Numbered from the stretch's first letter, positions 1 through 10,037 are shown. The stretch: 64,000 bases of DNA from Gelidibacter japonicus (GCF_010725055.1 NZ_BJKB01000003.1:186001-250000), one strand, 5' to 3'. A program made the numbers and translations. Notes: generated by a model from the sequence alone, not told the origin.

Positions 1-148
1 TGCTATCACCTTTTTTTACCGCTTCTTCATAAAGTTCAGTTGCTTTTATGTAGGCAAAGTTTTCAAAAAACTTATCTGCCAATTTTCTTTGAGCAACCAT
101 AAGCGTGCTGCTAAGCGCGAAAAAGAATATAAATAATTTTGTTTTCAT
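1..148 (-). CDS. N-terminus of a probable T9SS-associated OmpA-family protein (partial)
   Basis: Only the first 49 codons are inside the window; the gene runs off the left edge. It starts with a Sec signal peptide (Lys-rich start, hydrophobic stretch, cut near VAQ). The next residues, with the pattern ADKFFENFAYIKATELYEEA, look like the first helix of a tetratricopeptide region. In Bacteroidota the usual order is large adhesin, PorP/SprF protein, then an OmpA-family protein with an N-terminal TPR-like region (PorE-like). This gene begins 11 bp after the PorP/SprF stop on the same strand, so an OmpA-type peptidoglycan-binding partner is the best guess. The OmpA domain itself is not visible. 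Confidence 0.6.
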   Translation of the reverse strand, partial: MKTKLFIFFFALSSTLMVAQRKLADKFFENFAYIKATELYEEAVKKGDS

Positions 149-159
149 AGTCATAGGTT

Positions 160-1077
160 TTAGAAGTATCGAGGCGATTTAATACGTTTACTTTTAAATA
201 TTTCAAACATCAGCAAAATTTCATGGGTACCGCTTGTATAGGGTCTCAGATCAGAAAATGGATATTCATAGGCATAACCAATACGCAGTTGTTTTGATAC
301 CTGGAAATCGGCTATCCCGCCTAATGCGGATGTGTTTTCATTTATTCTATATGATCCACCGATCCAAAACACGTCGTTGAATAGAAAATTAGCGGTTAAA
401 TCCATTGATAAAGGCGCACCATTTGTTGCTTTTACCAAAAATGCAGGTTTAAATTTTGTTGTGGCCCCCAGATCAAACACGTAACCTCCCGTAAAATAGT
501 AACTAAGACGTTCTAAAGCTTCATAGGCTTGTTCTCCATTATAGTCCGTATTCAATAATCTTGGCGCTGAAAGCCCTAAATACCATCTTTCGGAGTGCCA
601 ATAAGCTCCGGCACCGATATTGGGTTTCCATCGATTTTCGTAACCATAGATTACTGGGTCGTCAAATTCGGCTGCCCTAAAATCTGGGTCTAAACTAAAT
701 CCAGTAAAGCCAGCCTTCAATCCAAATGCCAATTTTGTGTTTTGGCCTGTTTGAATAGTATATGAAAAATCGGCATAGAGGTATTGGAAGTTTTGGTAAC
801 CCAATTCATCATTTATAAAGGACATTCCCAATCCGATCTTTTCATTTCGGAGTGGTGTATGAATGGAGAGTGTTTGGGTAGTTGGCGCTCCTTCGAGTCC
901 CACCCATTGGCTTCTGTGCAATCCCACCATACTTAATGTTTCTCTACTGCCCGCATATGCAGGGTTGATGGAAATGGTATTGTACATATACTGTGTAAAC
1001 TGTGGGAGTTGTTGTGCAACTCCCATCCAGCTTGTGAACAGTACTAAAACGATAATATTAAGCTTTACAAATTTCAT
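160..1077 (-). CDS. PorP/SprF family type IX secretion membrane protein
   Basis: A 305-residue outer-membrane protein with a signal peptide (first about 21 residues, cut near GVAQ). The PorP/SprF opening follows: QFTQYMYN, then NPAYAG at about residues 38-43, then alternating aromatic and polar strands typical of a beta-barrel. Family members pair with T9SS cargo that carries type-B C-terminal domains (SprF serves SprB in Flavobacterium johnsoniae) and help attach it to the cell surface. The gene starts 10 bp after the giant adhesin gene on the same strand, so the two are very probably one operon and partners. The family call is firm; the pairing is inferred from position. Confidence 0.93.
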   Translation of the reverse strand: MKFVKLNIIVLVLFTSWMGVAQQLPQFTQYMYNTISINPAYAGSRETLSMVGLHRSQWVGLEGAPTTQTLSIHTPLRNEKIGLGMSFINDELGYQNFQYLYADFSYTIQTGQNTKLAFGLKAGFTGFSLDPDFRAAEFDDPVIYGYENRWKPNIGAGAYWHSERWYLGLSAPRLLNTDYNGEQAYEALERLSYYFTGGYVFDLGATTKFKPAFLVKATNGAPLSMDLTANFLFNDVFWIGGSYRINENTSALGGIADFQVSKQLRIGYAYEYPFSDLRPYTSGTHEILLMFEIFKSKRIKSPRYF

Positions 1078-1087
1078 AGGTTAACAT

Positions 1088-4000
1088 TTATTTGGTTGCA
1101 ACGTAGATCGGGCCTGCGAAAGGTTTTAATCCACTATTTTTTAGATTAACGACATAATAATATGTTCCGGTTGGCACATAGTTTGAACTTCCGATAGAAG
1201 CCTTGGATGATGAGCCATTCCAATCATTTTGGTAATTATTGGACTCATAGATCATAGCACCCCAACGGTTGAATATTTGAAGCTCTATTGTAAATCCACA
1301 GTCTTCAACCCCCGTGATCGTAAAGAAATCATTCTTGCCATCAGCATAGGTTGTTACAGCTTTTGAAATTACGACATCTTCCGCGCCACATGGCAATACT
1401 ACACAATCATCATTCAATGTAATATTTACAAGAGTTTCAGTAGGGCAGTATTCATCAGCCACCGAGTACATAAACGTATAGGTTCCCAGTTCTAATCCAT
1501 ACGGATTGAAAATACTACCGTTTACGCTTGCGGTCCCGGCAACCACACTCCAAGTACCATTGGTATCATAAGATCCACTCAACAAGCTGAAAAGATCAAA
1601 ATTCAAATCATCGCCATTACATAGTTCAGTACCCGTGGCCACTATGATGTCAACTGTGTTGTCAACATTAATGGTTTGGGTGTATACTGCTTCATTGTGG
1701 CAAATGTCTGAAACTGTCCAAGTTCTTGTTATAACATATTGCAAACTACCTTCAGTAGCCGTTGACGTTTCATTAAACTCAACCTGAATGTCATCAGAAC
1801 AGGCATCTTCAAAAACCAATTCTGGTACTGAAGGAATATTGTCACAAGTTATAGAGATCTCAGATTGATATTCTGTTACTAAGTTTGGTGCAGTCATATC
1901 CCTAACGTGGATCGTTTGTGATGCCGTTGAAGCATTGCCACACGCATCTGTTGCCGTCCAAGTTCGAGTAATGGAATAATCACCTTCACAATCGCCAGGA
2001 GTCGTCACATCTTCAAAAGTCAATACTACGTCAGAACTACAAGCATCCGTTGCGGTAGCTTGGGCAAACTCAGGTGTAACCGTACAGTCAACAGTCGAGT
2101 CGGCAGGAAGGTTTGCAATAACTGGTGCAGTTACATCCTTAACGTTGATCGTTTGTGTTGCAGTTGAAGCATTGCCACAAGCATCCGTTGCGGTCCAAGT
2201 TCGAGTAATGGAGTAATCACCTTCACAGTCACCAGGAGTCTTCACATCTTCAAAAGTCAAGGTCACTTCCGAGCCACATGCGTCTGTTGCAACAGCTTGA
2301 GTAAACTCAGGTGTTACAGAACAATCAATTGTAGTCTCAGCAGGTAATTCTGCAATAACAGGAGCAGTTATATCTTGAACATTGATTGTTTGTGATGCCG
2401 TTGAAGCATTTCCACAAGCATCCTTAACGGTCCAAGTTCTAGTAATTGAATATTCACCTTCACAAGTACCAGGAGTTGTCACATCTTCAAAAGTGAAAGT
2501 CATGTCGTCACCACTACAAAGATCTGTGGCAGTAGCTTGTGTAAATTCAACAGCGACTGAACAATCAATTGTAGTTACGGCTGGTAAAGGGTCAATAACC
2601 GGAGCAGTGGTATCAACAATGGTGAACTTTGCCGTTGTGCTCGATGAGTTTCCGCAACCGTCAGTAGCGGTAAATGTTACCGTTGCTGAACCTGTAGCGC
2701 CACATTCGTCAGAAAGTCCATCAAAATCATTCGACCAGGTTACTGCTGAGCACTTATCAAATGCAGTTGCACCAGCATTTCCTTCCAGCCAGGTTTGTAA
2801 GTCGGTCATATTACCTAGTCCATCACATTCTACCGTTAGATCAGCAGCTGGTGTTGTTATCTCTGGTGCAATGACATCTTGTATCGCATAGGTTGCAGAC
2901 GTGGATGTAGAATTGCCACAGCCATCAGACACCGTAAAAATCACTTCAATAGGTGAGGAGCAATCTGAGGTTGCACCGTTATAGTTATTTGTCCAAGTTA
3001 AAGTTGTTGAACAGGCATCCGATGCCGTAGCACCACCATTTGAATTTAACCAAGCTTCCAATGCACTGTTGCTTCCGCTATCATCGCAATCAACCACAAT
3101 GTCAGATGCAGGATTGTCAATAATTGGAGACGTAGTGTCTACTACTGAAATCATTTGTGTGCCTGTGGTTGTATTTCCACATTCGTCAGTTACTGTCCAC
3201 GTTCTATTAATGGAATACTCACCTTCGCAATCTCCATCAGTGACCACATCGTCAAATGTAACTTGTACTGAACCACACATGTCTTCGCCTGTTGCACTTC
3301 CAGTAGCCAAAGGATCTTTAGATTCAGAACATTCGACTGTTATGTCTGCTGGAATTGTAATAGTTGGAGCAGTAGTATCAACAATAGAAATCGTTTGGAT
3401 TTCAGAAACAGAATTACCACACTCATCAGTAGCTGTCCAAGTTCTTGAAATCACTTGAGTGACTCCACATCCTTCTACGGCGCTATCTTCAAAAGTAATG
3501 ATTACGTTTCCACATGCATCAGTTGCAGTAGCCTCACCGTACATTCTTGAAAGACCAGTACATTCTAAAGTAACGTCGGCTGGTACTGTAAGAACTGGAG
3601 GTGTTGTATCAACTACGGTAATTATTTGTGTATTTGAAGTTGTATTGCCACATTCGTCAGTAGCCGTCCAAGTTCTTGTAATAGTTTGTGTATTGCCACA
3701 ACCCTCTTCGGCTGTATCAACATGAGTTATAGTGACCTCTCCACATGAATCTGTCGCAGTTGCCATTCCAGTAGCTGAAGGTTCAGTAGATTCAGAACAT
3801 TCAACCGTTGCATCTGCCGGAACAGAGAGAACAGGAGCCACATTATCAACCATATTTATAGTTTGTGATGCGGTAGAAGCATTTCCACAGGCATCCGTTG
3901 CCGTCCAAGTTCTGGTAATCGAATACTCACCTTCACAAGCACCAGGAGTAGTCACGTCTTCAAAAGTAAGTGTCACTTCAGAGCCGCAGCCATCCGTTGC

Positions 4001-7000
4001 AGTGGCTTGAGCGAACTCAGGCGTTACCGAACAGTCAATAGTCGAATCGGCAGGCAATGCAGCGATGACCGGTGCAGTCGTATCTTGAACATTGATCGTT
4101 TGTGATGCCGTAGAAGCATTTCCACAGGCATCCGTTGCCTTCCAAGTTCTGGTAATCGAATATTCACCTTCACAAGCACCAGGAGTAGTCACGTCTTCAA
4201 AAGTAAGTGTGACATCAGAACCACAGGCATCTGTTGCAGTCGCTTGAGCGAACTCAGGCGTTACCGAACAGTCAATAGTCGAATCGGCAGGCAATGCAGC
4301 GATGACCGGTGCAGTTGTATCTTGAACATTGATCGTTTGTGATGCCGTAGAAGCATTTCCACAGGCATCCGTTGCTGTCCAAGTTCTGGTAATGGAATAT
4401 TCACCTTCACAAGCACCAGGAGTAGTCACGTCTTCAAAAGTAAGTGTGACATCAGAACCACAGGCATCTGTTGCAGTCGCTTGAGCGAACTCAGGCGTTA
4501 CCGAACAGTCAATAGTCGAATCGGCAGGCAATGCAGCGATGACCGGTGCAGTCGTATCTTGAACATTGATCGTTTGTGATGCCGTAGAAGCATTTCCACA
4601 GGCATCCGTTGCTGTCCAAGTTCTGGTAATCGAATATTCACTATCACAAGCACCAGGAGAAGTCACGTCTTCAAAAGTAAGTGTGACATCAGAACTACAG
4701 GCATCTGTTGCAGTGGCTTGAGCGAACTCAGGCGTTACCGAGCAGTCAATAGTTGAATCGGCAGGCAATGCAGCGATGACCGGTGCAGTTGTATCTTGAA
4801 CATTGATCGTTTGTGATGCCGTAGAAGCATTTCCACAGGCATCCGTTGCCGTCCAGGTTCTGGTAATCGAATATTCACCTTCACAAGCACCAGGAGTAGT
4901 CACGTCTTCAAAAGTAAGTGTGACATCAGAACCACAGGCATCTGTTGCAGTCGCTTGAGCGAACTCAGGCGTTACCGAACAGTCAATAGTCGAATCGGCA
5001 GGCAATGCAGCGATGACCGGTGCAGTTGTATCTTGAACATTGATCGTTTGTGATGCCGTAGAAGCATTTCCACAGGCATCCGTTGCCGTCCAGGTTCTGG
5101 TAATGGAATATTCATCTTCACAAGCACCAGGAGTAGTCACGTCTTCAAATGTAAGTGTGACATCAGAACTACAGGCATCCGTTGCAGTGGCTTGAGCGAA
5201 CTCAGGTGTTACCGAGCAGTCAATAGTTGAATCGGCAGGCAATGCAGCGATGACCGGTGCAGTCGTATCTTGAACGTTGATAGTTTGAGCAACTGTAGAA
5301 ATATTTCCACAGGTATCAGTTGCTATCCAAGTTCTAGTAATGGAATATTCACCTTCACATGTACCAGGAGTGATCGCATCCTCATAGGTGATCTCAACAG
5401 CTCCACAGGCAGCTGAAACAGTTGCAGTTCCGGTAACTGATGGATCAGTTGAATCTCCACATTCTATGGTTTCATCTTGTGGTGCCACAAGTATTGGTGC
5501 CACATCATTTTCAATTGTAATGATTTGGGTACTGGAAGCCGTTTGGGCACAAGCGTCGGTAACGGAAAAAGTTCTCGTTACAACTATTGGACATTCTCCA
5601 GTAGAACTATCAATATAGGTCACATTGGCAATGTTATCACCGTTAAACGATCCACCTTCAGCCAAAAATTCAGCAGTACTTATGGTTACTAAAGTTTCGC
5701 TATAAACTAATGAAGTCAAATTGCCATTAGTAATGTCATCAGTTGTACATCCACTTACAGTAAGAGCAGTAGGTGCAGTAATTTCGACAGAACCAGTGTT
5801 TTCGGTGATAATTACAAAAGAAGCGGTGGCAGTACAGTTGGTATCAGTATCTGATACAACAACAGTATAGGTGCCATCAGGCAAGTTTGTTAAATCTTCG
5901 GTATCAGAATCAGGATCTTGCAATCCGTTGTGGTCCCAATCAAAAGTATAATTGCCAGAGCCGCCGCTAACACTGATATCAATGCTACCGTTATTGCTGT
6001 TAGCACAAGAGTTGTTAATTTGCTCTTCTAAGGTAATTGTTAAACCTTCATAAACCGTCACAGTTATTGGTGTTCTTGTAGCATTGACACAATTGGCTGC
6101 AGGACCTTCAGCTACATAATAAGTAAATACGCCAGCAATACTTGTATCTGGAATCAATGATGTTTGTCCAACAGTGTTTGGATTATTGTCGGCATAATAG
6201 AATAATGAATAATCCGGATTTGAAACTTGAGCCGTTAAAGGATCAGCTGTTTCATTTAAACAATAGTCCACATTGGAAACCGATGGCGATGATGTTATTT
6301 CTGTAACTTCAATCGTAAAAATATAGCTACATGCCGAGCTTCCAGGTGGCACTGCGTAATAAGTAGTTTTACCTATAGTTGCAGGAAAAGGATTTGATAC
6401 ATTATATTGAATTGAGTTGTCGGTTACAGGATAAGAATCATAAAATAATGATCCTTGAGGAAACTGTGCTTGAATTTCTGATACAGGAATTCCACTACTA
6501 TCAAAATTACAGTATAGAAATTCTCTTTCAACAGAGACTCCTGTACAGTTATCGATAATATATTGTTCCGAATCGATATCAACTTCAATCGGATCTGTGT
6601 TTGGTTCTCCTTCACAGATGCCATTCTCTTGATATCCCTGAATTAAAGGTAACGAATACTGAACGTTGGAGGTGACCCCAGTACCAGCGATATAGCCTCC
6701 TACAATGACAATTTTAGGCGCACAGTTATTGTTGACTAAGATTGAGCAGTCTTCTGTAGTTTTTAATCTAAAGCGTATATCTGCGAGCAACTTGGTTAGG
6801 TCGGTGTCTAACGGTAAATAGGAAATATCCCAGACAATTGCGCCGGTTGCACCTTCATTTGGATCGAAATAAGGAGCAGTGGCGTTAAACAAATTGTCAT
6901 ATTCGTTGAAGTTGATGCTGCCAGGAACAAACTCCGAAGTAAATGGAATTGGAATTACCAGCTTTGCGTCCTTGATAGGCTCTGTTCCTTTGTTTCTAAT

Positions 7001-8635
7001 TTCCAAACCATACTCCAATTGGTCACCTGGGAAAGCAATATAAGGTGCATTTGCCGGGTTTCCTGCAATACTTTGTAAGGATAATAACCCTTCAGATTCT
7101 GGAATATAGGCATCTACTGCAAAAGTAATATTGAAAATAATATAAGTATCCTGAGTAGAACCATATTCAAATCGTGTAGAGGTCTGATTGTTGCCTATAA
7201 GGCTATTATTGCTGTTATCAAGATCAAATATACTGATATCCAATCCCGTATTGTTTAGTAAGTCAGGGAATCTTGCACCATCAGTTAGAATTGAGGAATT
7301 AAAGAAGTTGGTAGTACTATTTCCGCTGTGATTTAAAGATTCGAATGTGTTATCACTATGTTTTCGCATTTTGAAGTAATCACCAGAAATATTTCGGTCT
7401 CCTTCACCCGCCATAACTCCAAGTTTTAAATTGACCGGTCCATTTTGTGCAGAGTTAAATCCTGCTACATCTAAGGTGTGGCTAACCGTAGTGTTCCCTG
7501 CAACATAGGCATGACCATCAAATACGGTAATGTCTTTCCATTTCATTTGTGAGTTTTCGTAAACCACAACCATTCCCCAACCACCATAATAGCCTGTTGA
7601 ACCTCCATCTCCTTCAACAAGGGCAATGTCAGCAACATGATAGAGACCAGCATTTCCGTTGTTTCTAACATAATCAGTCACATCCACATAAGCTGAAAAC
7701 ATGTCGCCATCGGTCCCTGAAGGGTAGTAAATATCGTTGGCATTTGCAGTTAATTGGGTGTAAGTAGATGCATTGGGCCCTTTAATAGACACCTTTCTTT
7801 TATCCAAGGTTTTAGTGAGTTGGATGATCTCAGGAATAGTTTGGTTATAAGTTACTTCCACATAAGCTCTAGCGGAATTGGACAAACGTAAACGATTGAC
7901 GGTTAGAGTGTAATCCGGACTTGAAAACACCGTATATGGAACGTCCAAATAAGCATTTGAATTATTCAGGCTGCTCGTTGCGACATTTGTTTGAGGACCG
8001 CCGTTTACTGATACTCTTAAATATCTGCTTGCGGAACTAAATCCGGTATTGTAAAAGAATTCAACAGTATCACCACTACCTGAAGAGGTAAATGTAAAAG
8101 TGGTCAATGAACCAGACACGCTCCTTGTTAGGGTATAATTTGTGTTGGGAATGGCATCGCCATCATATATGGTCTCATTGTTAGTGACTTGTTGCGTAAT
8201 GGTATTGCCAGTAGCAACATCCTTAGTAATTGTAAACGAATTCTCAGCTCTGGATCTTCCTGTCCAATACAGTCCAGCATATACAACATTGGAACATTCT
8301 GGGTTTGCGCCAAACTCATCCGAAAAGGTTAAAGTGGCCGCTGAGGAATTGAAGGTGTTGGGATCATTGTCTATATCCACATAGGTCATGGCGGAACTAT
8401 TGTTGCCATTATCGGTATAGTTTACCAATGTCAAATTGGTATTTCCCAACATTGTAAAATCACCCTTAACATTATAGACGGTCTTGTTGGGAGTAAATAC
8501 TGAAGACCTAGGTGTAAAGTCGACCCTAACCTGACCAAAAGAGACGATTGTGGGAGACAGTGCCAAAACTATAATCAATACGATCTGTAGTATTGACTTA
8601 GAGTAATTGATTTTTGCGGAGTATAATTTTTTCAT
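1088..8635 (-). CDS. Giant HYR-repeat adhesin with T9SS type-B sorting domain
   Basis: A 2515-residue secreted protein. A signal peptide covers about residues 1-35. The first 850 residues or so form a beta-rich region with a GDGGSTGYYGGWGMVVVYE stretch, common near the N-terminus of large flavobacterial adhesins. Then come many Ig-like HYR-type modules with the recurring pattern APV.. / ..C / TATDACGN, mostly Cys-paired. Six modules at about residues 1123-1597 are nearly identical. Three diverged relatives lie at about 2005-2250. The last 100 residues or so match the gliding-motility-associated C-terminal domain (NRWG, YESNNYQNDWNG, PTGTYYYVVNLK), the type-B T9SS signal. It is probably exported by T9SS and held at the surface by the adjacent PorP/SprF protein. 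Its ligand is unknown. Confidence 0.9.
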   Translation of the reverse strand: MKKLYSAKINYSKSILQIVLIIVLALSPTIVSFGQVRVDFTPRSSVFTPNKTVYNVKGDFTMLGNTNLTLVNYTDNGNNSSAMTYVDIDNDPNTFNSSAATLTFSDEFGANPECSNVVYAGLYWTGRSRAENSFTITKDVATGNTITQQVTNNETIYDGDAIPNTNYTLTRSVSGSLTTFTFTSSGSGDTVEFFYNTGFSSASRYLRVSVNGGPQTNVATSSLNNSNAYLDVPYTVFSSPDYTLTVNRLRLSNSARAYVEVTYNQTIPEIIQLTKTLDKRKVSIKGPNASTYTQLTANANDIYYPSGTDGDMFSAYVDVTDYVRNNGNAGLYHVADIALVEGDGGSTGYYGGWGMVVVYENSQMKWKDITVFDGHAYVAGNTTVSHTLDVAGFNSAQNGPVNLKLGVMAGEGDRNISGDYFKMRKHSDNTFESLNHSGNSTTNFFNSSILTDGARFPDLLNNTGLDISIFDLDNSNNSLIGNNQTSTRFEYGSTQDTYIIFNITFAVDAYIPESEGLLSLQSIAGNPANAPYIAFPGDQLEYGLEIRNKGTEPIKDAKLVIPIPFTSEFVPGSINFNEYDNLFNATAPYFDPNEGATGAIVWDISYLPLDTDLTKLLADIRFRLKTTEDCSILVNNNCAPKIVIVGGYIAGTGVTSNVQYSLPLIQGYQENGICEGEPNTDPIEVDIDSEQYIIDNCTGVSVEREFLYCNFDSSGIPVSEIQAQFPQGSLFYDSYPVTDNSIQYNVSNPFPATIGKTTYYAVPPGSSACSYIFTIEVTEITSSPSVSNVDYCLNETADPLTAQVSNPDYSLFYYADNNPNTVGQTSLIPDTSIAGVFTYYVAEGPAANCVNATRTPITVTVYEGLTITLEEQINNSCANSNNGSIDISVSGGSGNYTFDWDHNGLQDPDSDTEDLTNLPDGTYTVVVSDTDTNCTATASFVIITENTGSVEITAPTALTVSGCTTDDITNGNLTSLVYSETLVTISTAEFLAEGGSFNGDNIANVTYIDSSTGECPIVVTRTFSVTDACAQTASSTQIITIENDVAPILVAPQDETIECGDSTDPSVTGTATVSAACGAVEITYEDAITPGTCEGEYSITRTWIATDTCGNISTVAQTINVQDTTAPVIAALPADSTIDCSVTPEFAQATATDACSSDVTLTFEDVTTPGACEDEYSITRTWTATDACGNASTASQTINVQDTTAPVIAALPADSTIDCSVTPEFAQATATDACGSDVTLTFEDVTTPGACEGEYSITRTWTATDACGNASTASQTINVQDTTAPVIAALPADSTIDCSVTPEFAQATATDACSSDVTLTFEDVTSPGACDSEYSITRTWTATDACGNASTASQTINVQDTTAPVIAALPADSTIDCSVTPEFAQATATDACGSDVTLTFEDVTTPGACEGEYSITRTWTATDACGNASTASQTINVQDTTAPVIAALPADSTIDCSVTPEFAQATATDACGSDVTLTFEDVTTPGACEGEYSITRTWKATDACGNASTASQTINVQDTTAPVIAALPADSTIDCSVTPEFAQATATDGCGSEVTLTFEDVTTPGACEGEYSITRTWTATDACGNASTASQTINMVDNVAPVLSVPADATVECSESTEPSATGMATATDSCGEVTITHVDTAEEGCGNTQTITRTWTATDECGNTTSNTQIITVVDTTPPVLTVPADVTLECTGLSRMYGEATATDACGNVIITFEDSAVEGCGVTQVISRTWTATDECGNSVSEIQTISIVDTTAPTITIPADITVECSESKDPLATGSATGEDMCGSVQVTFDDVVTDGDCEGEYSINRTWTVTDECGNTTTGTQMISVVDTTSPIIDNPASDIVVDCDDSGSNSALEAWLNSNGGATASDACSTTLTWTNNYNGATSDCSSPIEVIFTVSDGCGNSTSTSATYAIQDVIAPEITTPAADLTVECDGLGNMTDLQTWLEGNAGATAFDKCSAVTWSNDFDGLSDECGATGSATVTFTATDGCGNSSSTTAKFTIVDTTAPVIDPLPAVTTIDCSVAVEFTQATATDLCSGDDMTFTFEDVTTPGTCEGEYSITRTWTVKDACGNASTASQTINVQDITAPVIAELPAETTIDCSVTPEFTQAVATDACGSEVTLTFEDVKTPGDCEGDYSITRTWTATDACGNASTATQTINVKDVTAPVIANLPADSTVDCTVTPEFAQATATDACSSDVVLTFEDVTTPGDCEGDYSITRTWTATDACGNASTASQTIHVRDMTAPNLVTEYQSEISITCDNIPSVPELVFEDACSDDIQVEFNETSTATEGSLQYVITRTWTVSDICHNEAVYTQTINVDNTVDIIVATGTELCNGDDLNFDLFSLLSGSYDTNGTWSVVAGTASVNGSIFNPYGLELGTYTFMYSVADEYCPTETLVNITLNDDCVVLPCGAEDVVISKAVTTYADGKNDFFTITGVEDCGFTIELQIFNRWGAMIYESNNYQNDWNGSSSKASIGSSNYVPTGTYYYVVNLKNSGLKPFAGPIYVATK
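3845..5266 (-). repeat. Six tandem 237-bp in-frame repeats inside the adhesin gene
   Basis: The same landmark (tatcttgaac or its variant) recurs at 4081, 4318, 4555, 4792, 5029 and 5266, exactly 237 bp apart each time. That is 79 codons, one HYR-like module per unit. Units differ at only a few bases. Single-site variants (DACGS or DACSS, GACEGEY, GACEDEY or GACDSEY) are shuffled between units, which suggests recent unequal recombination or gene conversion. The unit length keeps the frame, so copy number can change without breaking the protein. Confidence 0.95.
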
Positions 8636-8665
8636 AGTGATAACTTTTAAGGAAGTCAGTAGGTA

Positions 8666-9190
8666 TTATGAACGTTTATAAGAACTATAAAAGAAAGTGA
8701 TCTCAGGATCTGCATTCTGTAGGAATGACCTAATCTGATTTTCGGAAATAGGAAATTCGCATTTCAAATAGATGTATTTTAGATGGCTAAAACCTCTAAT
8801 GGCATCCACATCGAAAGGATTTCTCAAGTCATTTTCGGAATTCAAGTTTATGGTGATGAGTTCTATTTTGTTGTATAGCGAATTTCTTGTAGAAACGAAA
8901 TTAAAGGATTCGGTATCCAGAAACTTTAATACTACTGGTGCGCCAACACCTTCAATATTTAAAATGCCGTTATTTTTAATATAAACGGTAGATTTTAAAT
9001 CATACAACAAATCGTAGGGAATTTCTGAAGTAAACGTAGTACTTCTTTGACTAACCGTTGAGCCATGCGCAAGGGTCTGTTCACGATCTGATAATTTAAG
9101 GATTACATTTTCTTGAGAGAAAGAAGTGCTGGAGAAAAGTCCAATAAGTATTATCATACTTAAAAACTTTGTGTTAAATTTGGAGTTCAT
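8666..9190 (-). CDS. Small secreted protein of unknown function
   Basis: I do not recognise this protein. An upstream in-frame ATG would give 204 residues, but its extra 30 residues are charged. The ATG at 9190 gives 174 residues starting directly with a signal peptide (MNSKFNTKFLSMIILIGLFS, cut near SFSQ), so I prefer it. The mature part has hydrophobic strands and LKYIYLK-like segments that recall a short leucine-rich-repeat or solenoid fragment; this is only a resemblance. It lies 30 bp upstream of the giant adhesin gene on the same strand and may be its operon leader gene. It could be a further surface component of the adhesin/PorP set. Confidence 0.6.
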   Translation of the reverse strand: MNSKFNTKFLSMIILIGLFSSTSFSQENVILKLSDREQTLAHGSTVSQRSTTFTSEIPYDLLYDLKSTVYIKNNGILNIEGVGAPVVLKFLDTESFNFVSTRNSLYNKIELITINLNSENDLRNPFDVDAIRGFSHLKYIYLKCEFPISENQIRSFLQNADPEITFFYSSYKRS

Positions 9191-9424
9191 AGTCCTAAAT
9201 GGTTTAATTTGATCTAATTGTTTTTTATGGCTTCGGCAATTTTTTTTCAAAAATTTACCGAGCAATATGTTTATAAGCAATATGTTTTTATTTTAAGCTA
9301 CCCTTATCAAGAAAGAATATGCCTGAAATTGAAACTGCTTAAATATTTTGAGGGAAGGGGCATTGCGATACAATGCGGGAATGGATTCATTAATATGTCT
9401 TTGATTTGGGGTCATTTACATCAA

Positions 9425-9466
9425 TTTGTTTGAACAAAGCAACATATAACAATTTGTTAAAACAAA
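9425..9466. promoter_or_regulatory. Two operator-like inverted repeats TTTGTT-NN-AACAAA
   Basis: Two copies of the same dyad, TTTGTT TG AACAAA (9425-9438) and TTTGTT AA AACAAA (9453-9466), lie 28 bp apart in the 361-bp gap between the divergent secreted-protein gene and sixA-ppk1-ppx. The rest of the gap shows only AT-rich DNA and a short direct repeat (agcaatatgttt twice near 9260). Paired dyads at this spacing suggest a dimeric regulator bound on one DNA face. The regulator is unknown. Confidence 0.4.
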
Positions 9467-9551
9467 AATAAATGGTGAAGGGATGAAATAATCGATAAGA
9501 CGGACAGGGGCAACACATTATCCGTAAAACATGTATTTAATCGAATAAAAT

Positions 9552-10037
9552 ATGAAGACAATTGTACTAACAAGGCATGCTAAGTCCTCTTGGGACCACG
9601 ATGTCAGCGATTTAAAGCGTCCATTGAGTAAGCGAGGTTTTACTGATGCGAACTTGGTTTCCAAATCCTTTGGGACCTATAGTGTTATTTTTGACGCCAT
9701 TTACTCTAGTCCTGCAAACAGAGCGCTGACCACCTGTCAGATTTTTATGGACAATCTTGGGCTTGATCCTGAATTGTTGACCATTGACAAACAATTGTAT
9801 GATTTTGGAGGCAACCAGGTGAGGCGCTTTATAAAGTCATTGGACGATAATTTGGAAACTGTGATGTTGTTTGGCCATAATCACGCTTTTACATCCTTGG
9901 CCAATAGTTTTGGGGATGCTGATATTGACAATCTGCCTACCTCAGGCTTGGTCATGATTGAATTTGAAGTGGACCAATGGCAACACGTGAGTCAAGGTGA
10001 AACCAAACTGTTCCTAAGACCAAAGGATTTTAAATAA
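9552..10037 (+). CDS. sixA: SixA-like histidine phosphatase
   Basis: A 161-residue cytosolic protein of the histidine phosphatase (phosphoglycerate mutase-like) superfamily. The N-terminal catalytic motif reads LTRHAKSSW (RHA form, nucleophilic His at about residue 8). The second conserved His is in MLFGHNHAF at about residues 108-113. Length matches SixA, which dephosphorylates phosphohistidine in E. coli; the substrate here is not known. It is the first plus-strand gene of a cluster with ppk1 and ppx, which suggests a link to phosphate metabolism. The operator-like dyads at 9425-9466 may control it. Confidence 0.85.
   Translation: MKTIVLTRHAKSSWDHDVSDLKRPLSKRGFTDANLVSKSFGTYSVIFDAIYSSPANRALTTCQIFMDNLGLDPELLTIDKQLYDFGGNQVRRFIKSLDDNLETVMLFGHNHAFTSLANSFGDADIDNLPTSGLVMIEFEVDQWQHVSQGETKLFLRPKDFK

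Noticed and set aside
2382-4010. Four plus-strand ORFs of 88-169 residues opposite the adhesin
   Set aside because: They are mirror frames of the HYR repeats, share their periodicity, and have no start context or family match.
3845-5266. Regular repeats considered as a CRISPR array
   Set aside because: Units are 237 bp, in frame and nearly identical throughout, without short repeat plus unique spacer structure.
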